Source: Viola odorata (lineage: Eukaryota; Streptophyta; Magnoliopsida; Malpighiales; Violaceae). From it: a stretch of 64,000 nt of DNA. The notes below the pieces were generated by a model that worked only from the letters and a program-made list of their open reading frames with translations, did not search any database and was not told the origin of the DNA. Of this stretch, positions 46,371-56,968 are shown piece by piece. Location of the stretch: NCBI GenBank assembly GCA_963691705.1, contig OY829539.1:39751656-39815655 (forward strand). Reading direction: 5' to 3'. Positions within the stretch are counted from its first letter, which is position 1, and every line of letters begins with the position of its first letter. The translations under genes were made by a program, and so were the position numbers.

Positions 46371-48618
46371 TTAGCATTGGCGAAAACCCGCTTCATTGAG
46401 GTCGGCAGACTTCTGTTTGAAAGCCCTCGTGACCTCCTCACCTTTATACGCATCCACTCCATGGACCTCCTCGAAGCAATTAACCAAGATAGTGGTAGTC
46501 CGCTCGATATGCCACAGGCACTTATCGGCTGACTCCTCTTCCAGAGCGGTTTTCCTTTCCTCCAAGGCAGCTTTCTCCCTTGCCAAGGCTGACTTCTCTT
46601 CCTCCAGCAACTTCTTCTCATTTCGCTCCCGCGAAAGTTCAGACAGGGAGGTGGTAAGAGAAGCAGCCTGACACTGCGCGTGCTCTGTCTAGTAATGGAA
46701 CTTCAGAAAATTGGGGAAGAGGCTAGAGCGCAGCGAATTCGCCTTGTCATCATCAACCTCAGAGAGGAAAGCTTCCCGATCGGCCGCGGACGATAATATC
46801 TGGGCAGCCAATAAAGCGGAAACCTCATCCGAGCCATTGCCCCTAATAGCCGCTAAGCCTGTATTACGAAAATCATACAAGCCAACTTGGTGAGTCACAG
46901 TGCCGGACTCGCCCATTGGACTTAGATCCGCAGCAAAATTGAAGGCGGTGGCCCCTTCGCCAGAACGCTGCGACAAGGGAATGCTCGAAGGGACAAATGC
47001 CAGGGGAATGAGGGGGTGAACCTGTGTAGAAGGGCCCCCTTGGACGATATAGGAACTGTGGGGATGGTAGCCCGAAAAGTCATGTAAACCCTCTTGATAG
47101 TCCAAGTTAGGACCATATGAGTGAACAGGCCCACCAAAGGAATTGGGCGAAGCCCCGAAAGACTCAGTCGTACCCATGTTTGCCATGAACTCAGAGGGGT
47201 GATTCTGGCGAACGTCCAAAGAAACGAAGGCGCTGTCAGGTTGCACTTCCGTCGCAGCGATGGTAGAGGATAAGTTTCCACCCTCACCCTCCAGCCGAGG
47301 TCTCTTCTTGGAACCACCCAGCACATAGCCCATGTCCATATCGCCTATGGGAGAGGCAGAAGTAGAAGCAACAATAGTATCCTACAAAGAACCCGGTATA
47401 AGACGCAAATAAGAGAAATAGATGAAATAACGACAGACATCAATATACAGCGTATCGCGGCCAAAAAGCACACTCACAACAGCAGTGTTAAGAGGAGGCG
47501 CTTCCGAAGAAGTTGCCACGTCCGGAGAAGGAGTGAGAACGGTAACACTTCTCGTTCTTTTCTTCTTTTTTCCTTTGGTAAGGGCCTTAGGGACTTTAGA
47601 AGAAGATGGCTGAGCAGGAGGGGCAGCGACGGTCACGATGGGGATACCTGAAGGGATGTCGGTATTTCCCTCACCAGCTGAGGAAGAGGATACTTGAGCA
47701 AGGCTCACAGAGGCAGCAGGTAGTACAGTTGGGTTATCAGTAGCTCCCGTGGAGGTGGCCCTCTCTTTTTCTTCTCTCTCCTAGGCCCTTTTCAGTCTTC
47801 TCCTAACGCTTTCAAGCTTGTAATTGGGATCCATCGCTGCATGATAATAAAATAACGTTAGTATTAGTATCAGCGGTAATAAGGAAGGAAGCGATACGAC
47901 ACTCACGTCTAACGTAGTCCTTGATATCAGCCCCGCATGCTAGATAACGGATGTGAACGCTGATTTCCAGTTGAAGCAATTTGTCTAACCAGCCTTGTTC
48001 CCGCTGAGGAAGGCTCTCCGGCCGGCCCCAGACGTTATCTTTGACGTCTTGGTTAAACCCAGATCGCCACTAGGAACTAGGAGCTTCTGGAAGATTTATC
48101 ACAAAGAACTCCTTTTTCCAAGCCTCGACGGAAGACTCGATGTGGAGGAGTTTCCAAGTAAAAGACTTGAGGGAATCATCATCGTATCGGGGCGATATCG
48201 TTATCACACCCCGACACTTCATCAGCTTAAAAACCGACTTAAGCAACAAAAGAGAAGTGGAAGTAATCCCCTTATATTTACAAAGTTCCAGAAAGGCACA
48301 AACACAGCAATATGCATCTAGGGCTAATTGGACGAGATTCAAATCACAGGCAACAAGCAATTGTTTTATGAAAGGGTCGATGGGAAGCCGGAAACCATAA
48401 CGGAACATTTGTGTGTACAGAACCCTACGCTTGCCCGTCAAAACGCTATTCAAGCGTATCGACTCAGGGGCAACGGTGGCCTTATAACCGTCAGGGATAA
48501 CAGCATTATGTGTGGCTAAATGCTCATTGAGAGCGATTTCAGAGGTGATACTGCTAACCGTAATATCCATCTTTTTCTCATCGGCGGACTTCGACTCAGG
48601 GCGGCGAGTCTTGGCCAT
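46371..48618 (-). pseudogene. Antisense Tat gene, copy 2 (PF04195-like), three exons
   Basis: I join 48618-47907, 47836-47478 and 47381-46371 at GT-AG sites; phases agree and the chain is 694 codons. Three TAG codons break it (codons 183, 256 and 588). The N-terminal domain (RYGFRLPIDPFIKQLL, then DLNLVQ, ISPRYDD, EAWKKEFFVINLP, then WRSGFNQD) matches the paralogue at 51365-49152 in order and spacing and resembles the Pfam 'putative gypsy type transposon' domain PF04195. A Ser/Pro and basic linker (KGKKKKRTRS) follows, then a low-complexity middle, then a predicted coiled coil (KKLLEEEKSALAREKAAL). A TATAAAAA box lies 34 nt before the ATG. The function of this family is unknown. Confidence 0.75.
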
Positions 48619-48651
48619 GGCAGAAAAGTAAGAAAAAGAAATAAGTGTTGG

Positions 48652-48659
48652 TTTTTATA
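48652..48659 (-). promoter_or_regulatory. TATA box of antisense gene copy 2
   Basis: TATAAAAA on the minus strand, 34 nt upstream of the ATG at 48618. Confidence 0.55.
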
Positions 48660-49151
48660 ACCCTAGTGGTCAAAGGAAACGACGGTCGCTGCAGTCGTTG
48701 CGTGAGAGCATCACAAGGAACATACTCAAGCAATGAGTACAATCCTAGAGAAGCGCGACAGCGCTTCGATTCTGTTAAAATTCTAGAGCACGCTAGCCCG
48801 TGGCATCATAAAAAATGGACACGTGTGTCTGCGCTATCACAACTTTCCTCTCATATTAATAAGGGGATCGTGAACATTAAATGCACTGAAAAGCATAAAT
48901 GATTTTCTGGAATAAGACGAGCGATATTGCAACAATGGAGATAATGCAGAATGGCGTTAATCGAGCCGGCGGCTTTCGAGATAATGCAGGAAAGTGAAAT
49001 GAAGATCAGTTATTATATAAAATAAAGTACAGATATCGTTGCGCGATAAGGTGTTATTACAAGACAGAAAAAGTAAATAAAGAGGAAAATCCTCTAAAGG
49101 GTCAGCCTTGACCATTCATTGGTCGGCACGGATATCGCAGCCACCCTTCCC

Positions 49152-51365
49152 CTACTCCTCTCTGAAAGAAAGAAGATCTCCCTCGCTTTCGCTTAAATCC
49201 TTTATCTTCTTGGAGGCGTAATCAGCCAACTTAGATGGGTCAACAGTTCCCTGGCGATGGAGATCCGTAAATCCGGCGATACAGACTTCCAGGATCTTGT
49301 CTTTCCACCCGGCTATCTTCGAGGGTACCTTGGCCAAATCCACGTCACGGGACGATATCTCTTCACGTAGGAAAGAGTTTCTTTTGTCGGCCGCCACCAA
49401 TTCCGCCTCCAGCAGTTCTATCTTAGCCTTTCCTTTTGACTTTTCTCGTGCGAGCTCGGTACGACACTCAATCAACTCTGCCCGGGTTCGATCTTGAAGC
49501 TTTGACAGCTCTGTTACCTTCGCCAAAGCGGCGTCTAGTTGTTCTTTCGAACCGAGAGAGCGCCGAACTTTGTCGCTCTGATCCTCAAGAAAATAGTACA
49601 GCTCGCGGAAGCTGGCCAACATGTCATTCAGAAGGCGTGAGTGCTGAAATTCAGGGGGATGTCGCAGGAACTCTTCCTTGTCCTTCGAAGAACTAAACAT
49701 CTGGCCCACTATAGAACCTACTGGCTCGTCTCGCGATAGCGGATCCGATATCCCTAAAGCGCGAAGCCCATTAGTCCCAAAAGATGACAGATCCAGCTGG
49801 TATGTGACATTTCCTTGAGGACTTTGAGGGGAAAGATTGGCGATATAGGGAGGAGGATAACTTTTTGCGGAATTACCAATGCCCGAAATGGAAGAAAGGA
49901 ATAAGGGCTGAGGTTTCCTCGGGGAAGGTTCAGGAGGAACACTTGGATTCGAAACTGGCATGGTCACATCCGGAATACAGGAAGAGATCGGAGAACCAGG
50001 GCCACCAGGAGGCAAGGGTGAATCCACCGCCGCTGAAACCTCATTAGCTTTGGAAGGAATGACAGAAGACAGCTTGACAACCTCCGCTACTTGCGAGGTA
50101 CTCGCGACATGAGAAGTGTCAACCTCCGCAGTAGAAACTGCTTTAACTTCCCTCAAGGGAGGAATCGGTGGTCCAGTTTTCTCTTTCCGGATTCTCTTTC
50201 AGAGACGCTCCGTCTCGACAGCCATCTCTTCGCTATCGTCCTCGGTTGACTCCGCCGCGGAGTCATTTTTTCTCGCCCTAAGCTTAACTCGTTGGGCAAG
50301 GGTAGCGTGATGTAGTTCGGAAACGACATCTATACTCTCGCTATCGCTGTCAACTATTCCAGACGCAGAACGACTCGGAGTCACTCCCTTACCCCGAGGG
50401 GGCAACCAATTCTTAAGAAAGCGAGAAGATCGAGTGGAAGCACTGCGTGTTGCGACGGTCTTAGCTCTCCTTCCCCTCGGCGGAATAGTCGGAAGGCTGG
50501 AACTTTTAGGCGGTGGAGAAGGAGGTAACGTCTGAAGTGGCACCACGTTTAGAGGAGTGTTATTCCCCCCGGAGGAACGACCCCCAGTGCTACCTGCCAG
50601 CGAAGCATGTTAATGCAGCATGCAAATTAAAGCGATAACATGGCAAAAGAAAAACTCACCAACGACACACTCTTTCAAGGGCCTGAACCGAGCAAATTCC
50701 CGAATGCGGAAAGGCCCTTCTATTTCTAGTAGGGCGGTAACATAGGACACATTAATGCTAGACAGCACTTCTGGTTTTTTCCAAGCGGCGCTGGTAATCT
50801 CTCGGTTAAAACCCCCGCGCCACCAGTGGGACGGCAGGCGAAGGGTGAAGAAGCCATTTTTCCAGTTGACCACGTTGTCCTCAAAACCTTGAAAGTTCTG
50901 CCAGAAAAATTGTACGATGGCGTCATTCCATCTCGGGGTGATATCTACCAAGCAGTCGCGACAGCTCAAGCTGAAAAATGTGCGGAACATATCGAGGGAT
51001 GGAGTGAAAATATGCTTCATCTCGCATGACCGAAGAAAGGCATAAATCCCACACCAGGAAGGCGGAGTTATTTGTACGGGATTGAGATCGTAATGGTTTA
51101 GCAGCTTCATCAGAGAAGTATGGATTGGGAGATGAAATCCGTAGAGGAACATCTTGAAATAAACCAGCCGGAACGTTCCCCACATGGCATCATGAAGTCG
51201 AATATCCTTCATAGGGATATAAGGGCGGCAACCCAAGGGGAAGGTGATACCGTTCTCCTCTAATTCTGCCCTCAAAACTTCATTACAATCAAAAATACTA
51301 CGAGCTCTTCTAGCCTCGAGATCTATGGGATTTTCGGCACTCGCAGAGGCTTTAATATGAGACAT
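49152..51365 (-). pseudogene. Antisense Tat gene, copy 1 (PF04195-like), two exons
   Basis: Exons 51365-50660 and 50593-49152 join at G|GTGAGT...CAG with correct phase, giving 715 residues with a single in-frame TGA (50201-50199, codon 367) where ERL*KRIRK implies a former CGA Arg. The N-terminal domain has YGFHLPIHTSLMKLLNHYDL, VQITPPSWCGIYAFL, DITPRWNDA, then NWKNGFFTLRLP and WWRGGFNRE. This resembles PF04195 as found in antisense ORFs of Tat elements. The middle is Ser/Pro-rich with acidic SDSES and TEDDSEE patches. The C-terminal 150 residues form a likely coiled coil (ELIECRTELAREKSK, then KIELLEAELVAADKRN). Apart from one stop it is intact, better preserved than gag-pol. Its role in the element is unknown; coiled coil and acidic regions hint at protein binding. 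Confidence 0.78.
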
Positions 51366-51557
51366 AAGGGACCGGAAAAATAAAACTACAATGAGAGAGG
51401 AACAGAATAACTGGAACGAAAAAGCCAGTAAACAGGCCGTCGGCGCCGGCGAGCAATTGCAGGAACTTCTCTTGAGCAGAAAGAAGCACAGGAGAAAGAG
51501 AAAGTGTGAAAAATCTCAAAATATTGGCAAAAGTAATAAAAGAGAATAACGGTTCCC

Positions 51558-51564
51558 TTATAAA
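51558..51564 (-). promoter_or_regulatory. TATA-like box of antisense gene copy 1
   Basis: CCTTTATAAGG on the minus strand about 190 nt upstream of ATG 51365; weaker placement than for the other antisense genes. Confidence 0.35.
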
Positions 51565-51838
51565 GGTCAAACTTGAAGAAGAGACAACTTGTAAAAGTGA
51601 AACACGTGCGGAGCAGAAAGCGACGCGTGGACAGTCATTTATGTCTTTGGGAGAAGACAGTTACTGATAAGAAACCGAAAGACGATTGCACCCAGCAACA
51701 GATATCCCTCCGCGCCAACCCTTAATGTTTAAAGAAATGACACGAGAAGGCGATAGGAGGACAAAAGGAAAATGAAGCGTTATTTTATTCATTTTTTAAA
51801 AGCCATACGGCATCTACAAAGAGGCAAGACCCGCTAAG

Positions 51839-52261
51839 CTAATCACCCTCAGACCAAGAGATACCATAACAATAAACTACATCGTCATCTGAGAACGATA
51901 GCTCCCTACTGACGGGAGGAAAAGGCTCATCAACCCTCTTTCCTATGCGTATCATTGATCGGCTGGACTCCTCCTCAATGGCTGACGTCACCGCTTCCAT
52001 GTCCACGCTGGCAGGAAGAGCCATTTTTGGCGAATCGTGAGGAAGAAGAGATGGTTCATTCCCCCTTTGAACAGAAGGGGCGAAAGAATTGGAAAGCATT
52101 TCAGACACCTTTAAGGCATTTTTCCTCAGCCTCTTGTGACGCCATCGGTGGACGTACGGCCTCCATGGAGGCGACGGAGGAGGATTGTCTGAATCTGGCG
52201 AGGTCGGAGGAGTTGGCGGAGAATCCCGCGCAGCAGTGTCCAAAAAATAAGAATCGGCCAT
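51839..52261 (-). CDS. Antisense Tat small protein B, Pro-rich and basic
   Basis: This is an intact frame of 140 residues. The N-terminus is Pro/Ser/Asp-rich (SPPTPPTSPDSDNPPPSPPW), followed by the basic cluster HRWRHKRLRK, which could be a nuclear localisation signal, then an acidic C-terminus (SFSDDDVVY). TATTTAAT lies 70 nt upstream (52338-52331). It matches no family I know. It lies between the copy 1 gene and small protein A in the same orientation. Confidence 0.55.
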   Translation of the reverse strand: MADSYFLDTAARDSPPTPPTSPDSDNPPPSPPWRPYVHRWRHKRLRKNALKVSEMLSNSFAPSVQRGNEPSLLPHDSPKMALPASVDMEAVTSAIEEESSRSMIRIGKRVDEPFPPVSRELSFSDDDVVYCYGISWSEGD

Positions 52262-52330
52262 GAGCTCCCAGGCAACCTGTCAAGAGGAAAAATAAGCAAG
52301 AAGATGAATGGAAAAATGGAGTGGGATCCC

Positions 52331-52338
52331 ATTAAATA
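52331..52338 (-). promoter_or_regulatory. TATA-like box of antisense gene B
   Basis: TATTTAAT on the minus strand, 70 nt upstream of ATG 52261. Confidence 0.4.
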
Positions 52339-52659
52339 GCCAAAAAAGGGGGAGAAGTTTTTGATCATCCGGCGCGACTCTTGAAAACTGACACACGTAC
52401 AACCTGTAGTGCAAATCTAGATTTGCAGTCACGCCTGTTGAAATCTCCACAGATCGAGGAAAACTGAAACTTTACCTAATCAGTTGACACTGAAATAGCG
52501 GCGCAAAATTAATGCAGAACGGTTAGCGAGGAAACCGTCGTGAAAAGGCCGCCCAATGACTAACTCATTTTCAGTTGGGCTGAGGATGCCTCCAATCGGA
52601 AAAGGACAAAGGGCACATTGAAAAAGAAGAACAGTTACAAAGGGCATAATAAAAACTGT

Positions 52660-53127
52660 TTATTTATTATGGCCTAACGGCCGGAAAGTACAGCTGCATA
52701 AAAAAAAAAAAGAGGAAAGAGAAAAAAGGCTCAAAGGGAGCCTCCGCCTTGAGGCGTCAGAACCAGCATCCTCGGGTATGTCGGGAATGTCTCTCAGGGA
52801 GTCCATGACTAGAGTGAGGTCAGCAGAGGTGACCCTCATCCCCTTCAAGCAGCACCCCAGCATGTCCTTGCGTTGCTGCAGCATGGCGATCACCACTTGA
52901 ATCCGAGCGATGGAGGTGGCCAGCTTTGACACGCTCTCTAAAGGACTGAAATCCTCCAGAGATGTAGCTCCCAGCCTAGAATGGAGTGGGGTCAGCATCC
53001 CTTGCAACTCCAAGATGTCCTCGGAGGTCTTGACCAGCATGTTCTCCAAGAACCCGACGTCACCATCATTGAGGTTCTTGAGAGTATGGCCTTTGGAAAG
53101 GAGAAATTTTTTGGTCAAATGATCCAT
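52660..53127 (-). CDS. Antisense Tat small protein A, helical
   Basis: This is an intact frame of 155 residues with a TATAAAT box 57 nt before the ATG (53190-53184). It is predicted helical; segments VGFLENMLVKTSEDILELQG and ARIQVVIAMLQQRKDML have coiled-coil-like spacing. The last 25 residues are hydrophobic and low-complexity and may be a read-out beyond the original end. The C-terminal half resembles the 120-residue protein at 12425-12787. Unknown function. Confidence 0.55.
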   Translation of the reverse strand: MDHLTKKFLLSKGHTLKNLNDGDVGFLENMLVKTSEDILELQGMLTPLHSRLGATSLEDFSPLESVSKLATSIARIQVVIAMLQQRKDMLGCCLKGMRVTSADLTLVMDSLRDIPDIPEDAGSDASRRRLPLSLFSLSSFFFLCSCTFRPLGHNK

Positions 53128-53183
53128 GATGTGGATTGCAAGAGAAAAAAGATAAGATGAACTTGAGTGAAGAAAGCTCTCAG

Positions 53184-53190
53184 ATTTATA
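53184..53190 (-). promoter_or_regulatory. TATA box of antisense gene A
   Basis: TATAAAT on the minus strand, 57 nt upstream of ATG 53127. Confidence 0.5.
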
Positions 53191-54025
53191 GGCTCCGAGA
53201 AATGGGCCTTTGGAAAGAGGAGGTCCTCAAAAGACGAGCCGCCCCGTTACCATCAAAGACTGATGGACCTGAGGCGGGAACGAGGATCGATGTCTGTATG
53301 CTGCTAATGATACAGGCACTCGAGAGGAGTATGAGCTAGAATCCTAGAAAACGCGAAGTAGCGCGATATTACGGGTAGCCATGACGTAAAAGCAGTACGA
53401 TTGTAGGTGTCCATAGTGTAAGGCCGCGTCGATATCGCAGGTAGCTCCTGGCAGTGTAAAGCCTCACCGGTATCGCGGGTATCTGGTGGTATAAAGCCTC
53501 ATAAATCATAGACATCCGATGGCGTAAAACCGGGTAAATATCGCTGACTCCATGAGCAGAAAGGAAAGAAAGAACCCGCATGTTCTCAAAATCCCTGTAA
53601 GTATAAAGTTTACTAATATCTCCGTAGAATGCCTACCTCCTCTCCGTGTTTGCAGTTCGCCCGACATGCCGATGGACCTGGAACGTATGCGAACGTAACC
53701 CAACGGTATGAACCTGGTCGCAGTCCGCGGCAACGTCAATAGTAGTCCGTCAGCATCAATAACTTTCCTACGGCACAAACGAGTTTACAACCTTCTAAGC
53801 ACTACTGATGGCCCAGACCTATTAATACCTCTAGGCGAAAATGACATCCTAATGGTTCTGGACGAGTTAGCGGCGTCTCTCGCTGATATCGAAAGAGACA
53901 AAGAAGCTCGGAGATTCCGTAAATATATCGCCATAAGGAGGAAATGACCCTCACCTAAGATACCCGACATGGACAGGGAATGACAGCCCTTGGTAAACAC
54001 CCAGGCTCATTTTCAGTTGGGTTTA
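53191..54025. other. Spacer between antisense cassette and 3' LTR
   Basis: An 80-codon plus-strand frame at 53708-53947 is open but has no recognised motif. No classical polypurine tract precedes the 3' LTR; instead CTCATTTTCAGTTGGG is found there and again at 52564. Confidence 0.4.
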
Positions 54026-54612
54026 TGATAACAATCAAGACAATCCCAAGGACATTGCTGTAGTTATGACCCCTGCCGAGGGCGGAATCCTATAAGCCTA
54101 TCGGACATCTAAGTTATCGCTACTAGACCGTGAGGTCTTTTCTGGGATGGTCGACATCAGCGGGGGAGAGGACTCACGCGTCTCTGGACGCACGGCATCA
54201 TCCCATCCCAAGGGACCCATGGAGTTATCACCCTCGACATCATCATGGGTATCGCCCCTGGCACCCTCCTCAGGTATCGCCCATGACGTCACCTCAGGTA
54301 TCGCCCATGACATCATCCCCAAATATCGCCCATGACGTCATCCAGAGCGGTATCTCCCCTGGATATCGCTCTCTCCCTGGATATCGCCCCCAGCGGCCTA
54401 TAAATATTCTCTCATTTTAAAACATCAAGTAAGCCGGAAAAAACTGCCTACCAGACCCTCTGCTATTTTTGAACTGCTTACTGACTTAAGCATCGGAGTG
54501 TCTACGCCGGAGTCCCCCCTCCGGCGCTTTGTAGGTGGATTCGACGTCATCTACAACGCCTCCGACCAACAGTAGACATCGTCCCGATCATCTCGAAGGT
54601 CGAATCTTATCA
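54026..54612 (+). repeat. 3' LTR of the Tat-type element
   Basis: 587 bp with the same ends as the 5' LTR, the TATA box conserved near 54400, and three rather than four TGACGTCA-type units. Confidence 0.93.
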
Positions 54613-54779
54613 CTCACATTTCAATTGAGTACTCATGCTCCTTCGAACTACTAAGGTCATAGCCATTGCAGGACTTACTTCTTCCTCACTACTCTCAGTT
54701 TCCTCTCCTTCTACTTCATTCTCTTCCTCCTCGCCTTCATGTTCACTCTTAGAGTCATAAACTCCCTCTCGGATAACTA

Positions 54780-56291
54780 TCACGTGGTGGTTGGGACATT
54801 CGGAGGAAATGTGCCCACGCCCGTGACATTTGAAGCATTCTACATTGGCAGAGAATTTTCATGGTGGAGGGTTTGAGTTAGGGGTGTTGGCAGGCTTTGG
54901 TGGAATTATTTTTAAGGTAAGGTGTGTAGGTTTTTTGTGTGGAGGTTGCGGTTTTAGGTGGTGGGGCTTGTTTGGGGTCTCCTTGGTAGGTTTGGTGTTT
55001 GTGGTAAAGTTTGTAGGGCTGTTTGTTTCAAGACGAGTAGGGTTGGGGTACTTTTCGAGTGTATGACTTTTGTTTAGAGGCTTCGTGCACCTCTACCTTC
55101 AACACGTAGTGAAGCATGGATTGTAGGCTCTCAAACCCTTCAATTCAAGCTTGAACTTTAACTTCTCATTGAGACTATTTAGGAACCGTGCCATACTAAC
55201 TTCTTCTTCTTCATAGGTGTTGGTCTTGGTTAGGAGGGATTCCATCTCATTATCATAGTCTCCCATGGTCTTAGTTCCTTGTTTGAGCCCTTGAAATTTG
55301 TTTTGCAAATCTCACTTATAGGTGGAAGGAACAAACCGCTCTCGCATTATGTGCTCCATCTCCTCCCAAGTTCGGATGGCATCGGTTTCACCTCTTTCCT
55401 TGCATACCTTGTCCCACCAATTAACGACATATCCATCAAATTCCATGACCACTAGCTTGATCTTCTTACTCTCAGAGTATTGGTGACAATTGAATATTCG
55501 TTGTATCTTCCCTTCCTATTTGAGGTATTCGGATAGGTCGGTGGTACCTTAAAATGTAGGGATTTGCACCTTGATGCTATTCAAGTTGTCATCTATCCGT
55601 GACTCTTGTTGCCTCTCAAACGGCTCGGCAAATCGTGGACCTTGGCCTCGCCGTCCCCTATTAAGGTCCTCATATTCATTAAAATCTTCATGGGCTGCTC
55701 ATAGACATCTTTATAGAATTCGCGTGCATGGTGAGGTCTAGTGCGTGCTCGCATGTGAGGAATTAGGGTTTGGGCATTAGGACCATTATCGGTAACTTAC
55801 TGACCACGACCCCGCGGTGGCCTAGTGGCTTGACTCTCGCGATGATGTTGGTATTGGGCGGTGATGCCCTTGGCTTGATGGTCTCGGATGATGAAGGCAT
55901 GGGTATCGGGTATGGCCTGGCTGGTGGATGCCTCTTGCCTTTTGGAACCTATTGTGAGAACACTTAGGAAGCCTCGGTCAGCTGCCCTCTTATAGGCATC
56001 AGCCTCATCATCGCTTTCGTGGGCCTCCTCCTCGGTCTCGCAAGTGACTTGCTCCTTATGCGAGTCATCGTAGGACATAAGAGGTAGGTTTTGTGGGGGT
56101 GTTGGAGGAGCGGAGGTATCAGAGGGCTTATTTCCCGATAGGTCGTGGGACTTTAGGGTTTCTTCTAACAAGGCCTGGCGTGCCTCAGACTTGGCCAAGG
56201 CCAGCTTTATTTCGGCCAAGGATGTGAGAATTTGGCTAAGGACATTCTCGGCGCTACCCTCATTAGTCCCGACTACACTTTGGTCTGACAT
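54780..56291 (-). pseudogene. Minus-strand Gypsy gag
   Basis: The ATG at 56291 opens MSDQSVVGTNEGSAENVLSQ, followed by Ala/Leu-rich helices and a Pro-rich part (to about 55800). A degraded capsid-like domain continues (about 55740-55100, including GLKQGTKTMGDYDNEMESLL and a helical ARFLNSLNEKLKFKLEL segment). A CCHC zinc knuckle CFKCHGRGHISSEC is visible at about 54846-54805. Frameshifts and stops separate the parts. The frame continues into protease at 38634 if the Tat element is removed. Confidence 0.8.
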
Positions 56292-56968
56292 TATGGAATT
56301 TGTACCTGCACACTTAAACAAAAGTTAGCAAAATAATCTCTCACTCACGTGTTTAAACTCTCATATTTAGGTCACTCATAAAAGATAACCTCACAATCGC
56401 TCTACTCTCGCTTGCAAGCCTTGCTAAGCTTACCGCACTAACCTTGCGCTTCAAGTAAAATAATATGCACAATTATCTTCACACAAGCTCAAAAGTTTAG
56501 GACGAGATGGGAAAGGATTAGACTCGGTGAAAGACTCTAGAAAAGGACTAGAAAATATTTTAAAAGAAATGTAAGAAACGTGGAACATAAGACGCACTCG
56601 GAAAAGACTTGGATGGAAACTTGGTTTGGGACTCGAGAAGAAATTGAGTTGGAATGGAGATAGACATTGTGATTTGAGGTAAAGGATGACACAAGACTCG
56701 AGTAAGAGACTGGATACAAGTGGTGATGTTGGTGGGTGGCTCAGCCGCTTACTCTCTTCACTCACTAACTAGCCAAGTATGGTAGGATCTTTTCTTTTCT
56801 TTTTCTTTTTTTTTTGTATAGAACCAGCTAGGTTCTCTTTTAGTTAGACAAATAGAACTAAATGAGTCTAGATTCTATGCTTGGTTAATACCACTAACGG
56901 TTCCTAGCTAGGGAGAGAGAGGAAGACTAGGTGTTTGGTGAGGAAAATCCAAAAAAATGAGGTGAGAG
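56292..56968. other. Minus-strand Gypsy 5' leader, part 1
   Basis: Untranslated leader between the primer-binding site and gag of the minus-strand Gypsy. Small minus-strand frames here show no conserved motifs. Confidence 0.5.

Larger units (their letters stand above)
38635..54612 (+). mobile_element. 16-kb Tat-type Ty3/Gypsy element with antisense cassette
   Basis: Two LTRs (611 and 587 bp) bound a 14.8-kb interior. Both LTRs start TGATAA and end TTATCA. Flanks CTTAC and CTCAC match 4 of 5, an aged target duplication. The plus strand carries one gag-pol frame (39326-45205) with two RNase H domains, a Tat-lineage hallmark. Between pol and the 3' LTR lie a degenerate tandem repeat (45310-45775) and four antisense genes (46371-53127). 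Antisense or additional ORFs there are known in Tat relatives (Retand, Grande, RIRE2 type). Two tandem paralogues plus two small genes is more than I recall described. About two dozen LTR substitutions by eye suggest an old insertion. Confidence 0.93.

Noticed and set aside
46329..53339. Plus-strand frames within the Tat 3' region
   Set aside because: Shadows of the antisense genes; none has a consistent splice chain or motif.
53708..53947. 79-residue plus-strand frame before the Tat 3' LTR
   Set aside because: Open and charged, but without TATA box, homology or a conserved partner; kept only as a note in the spacer entry.
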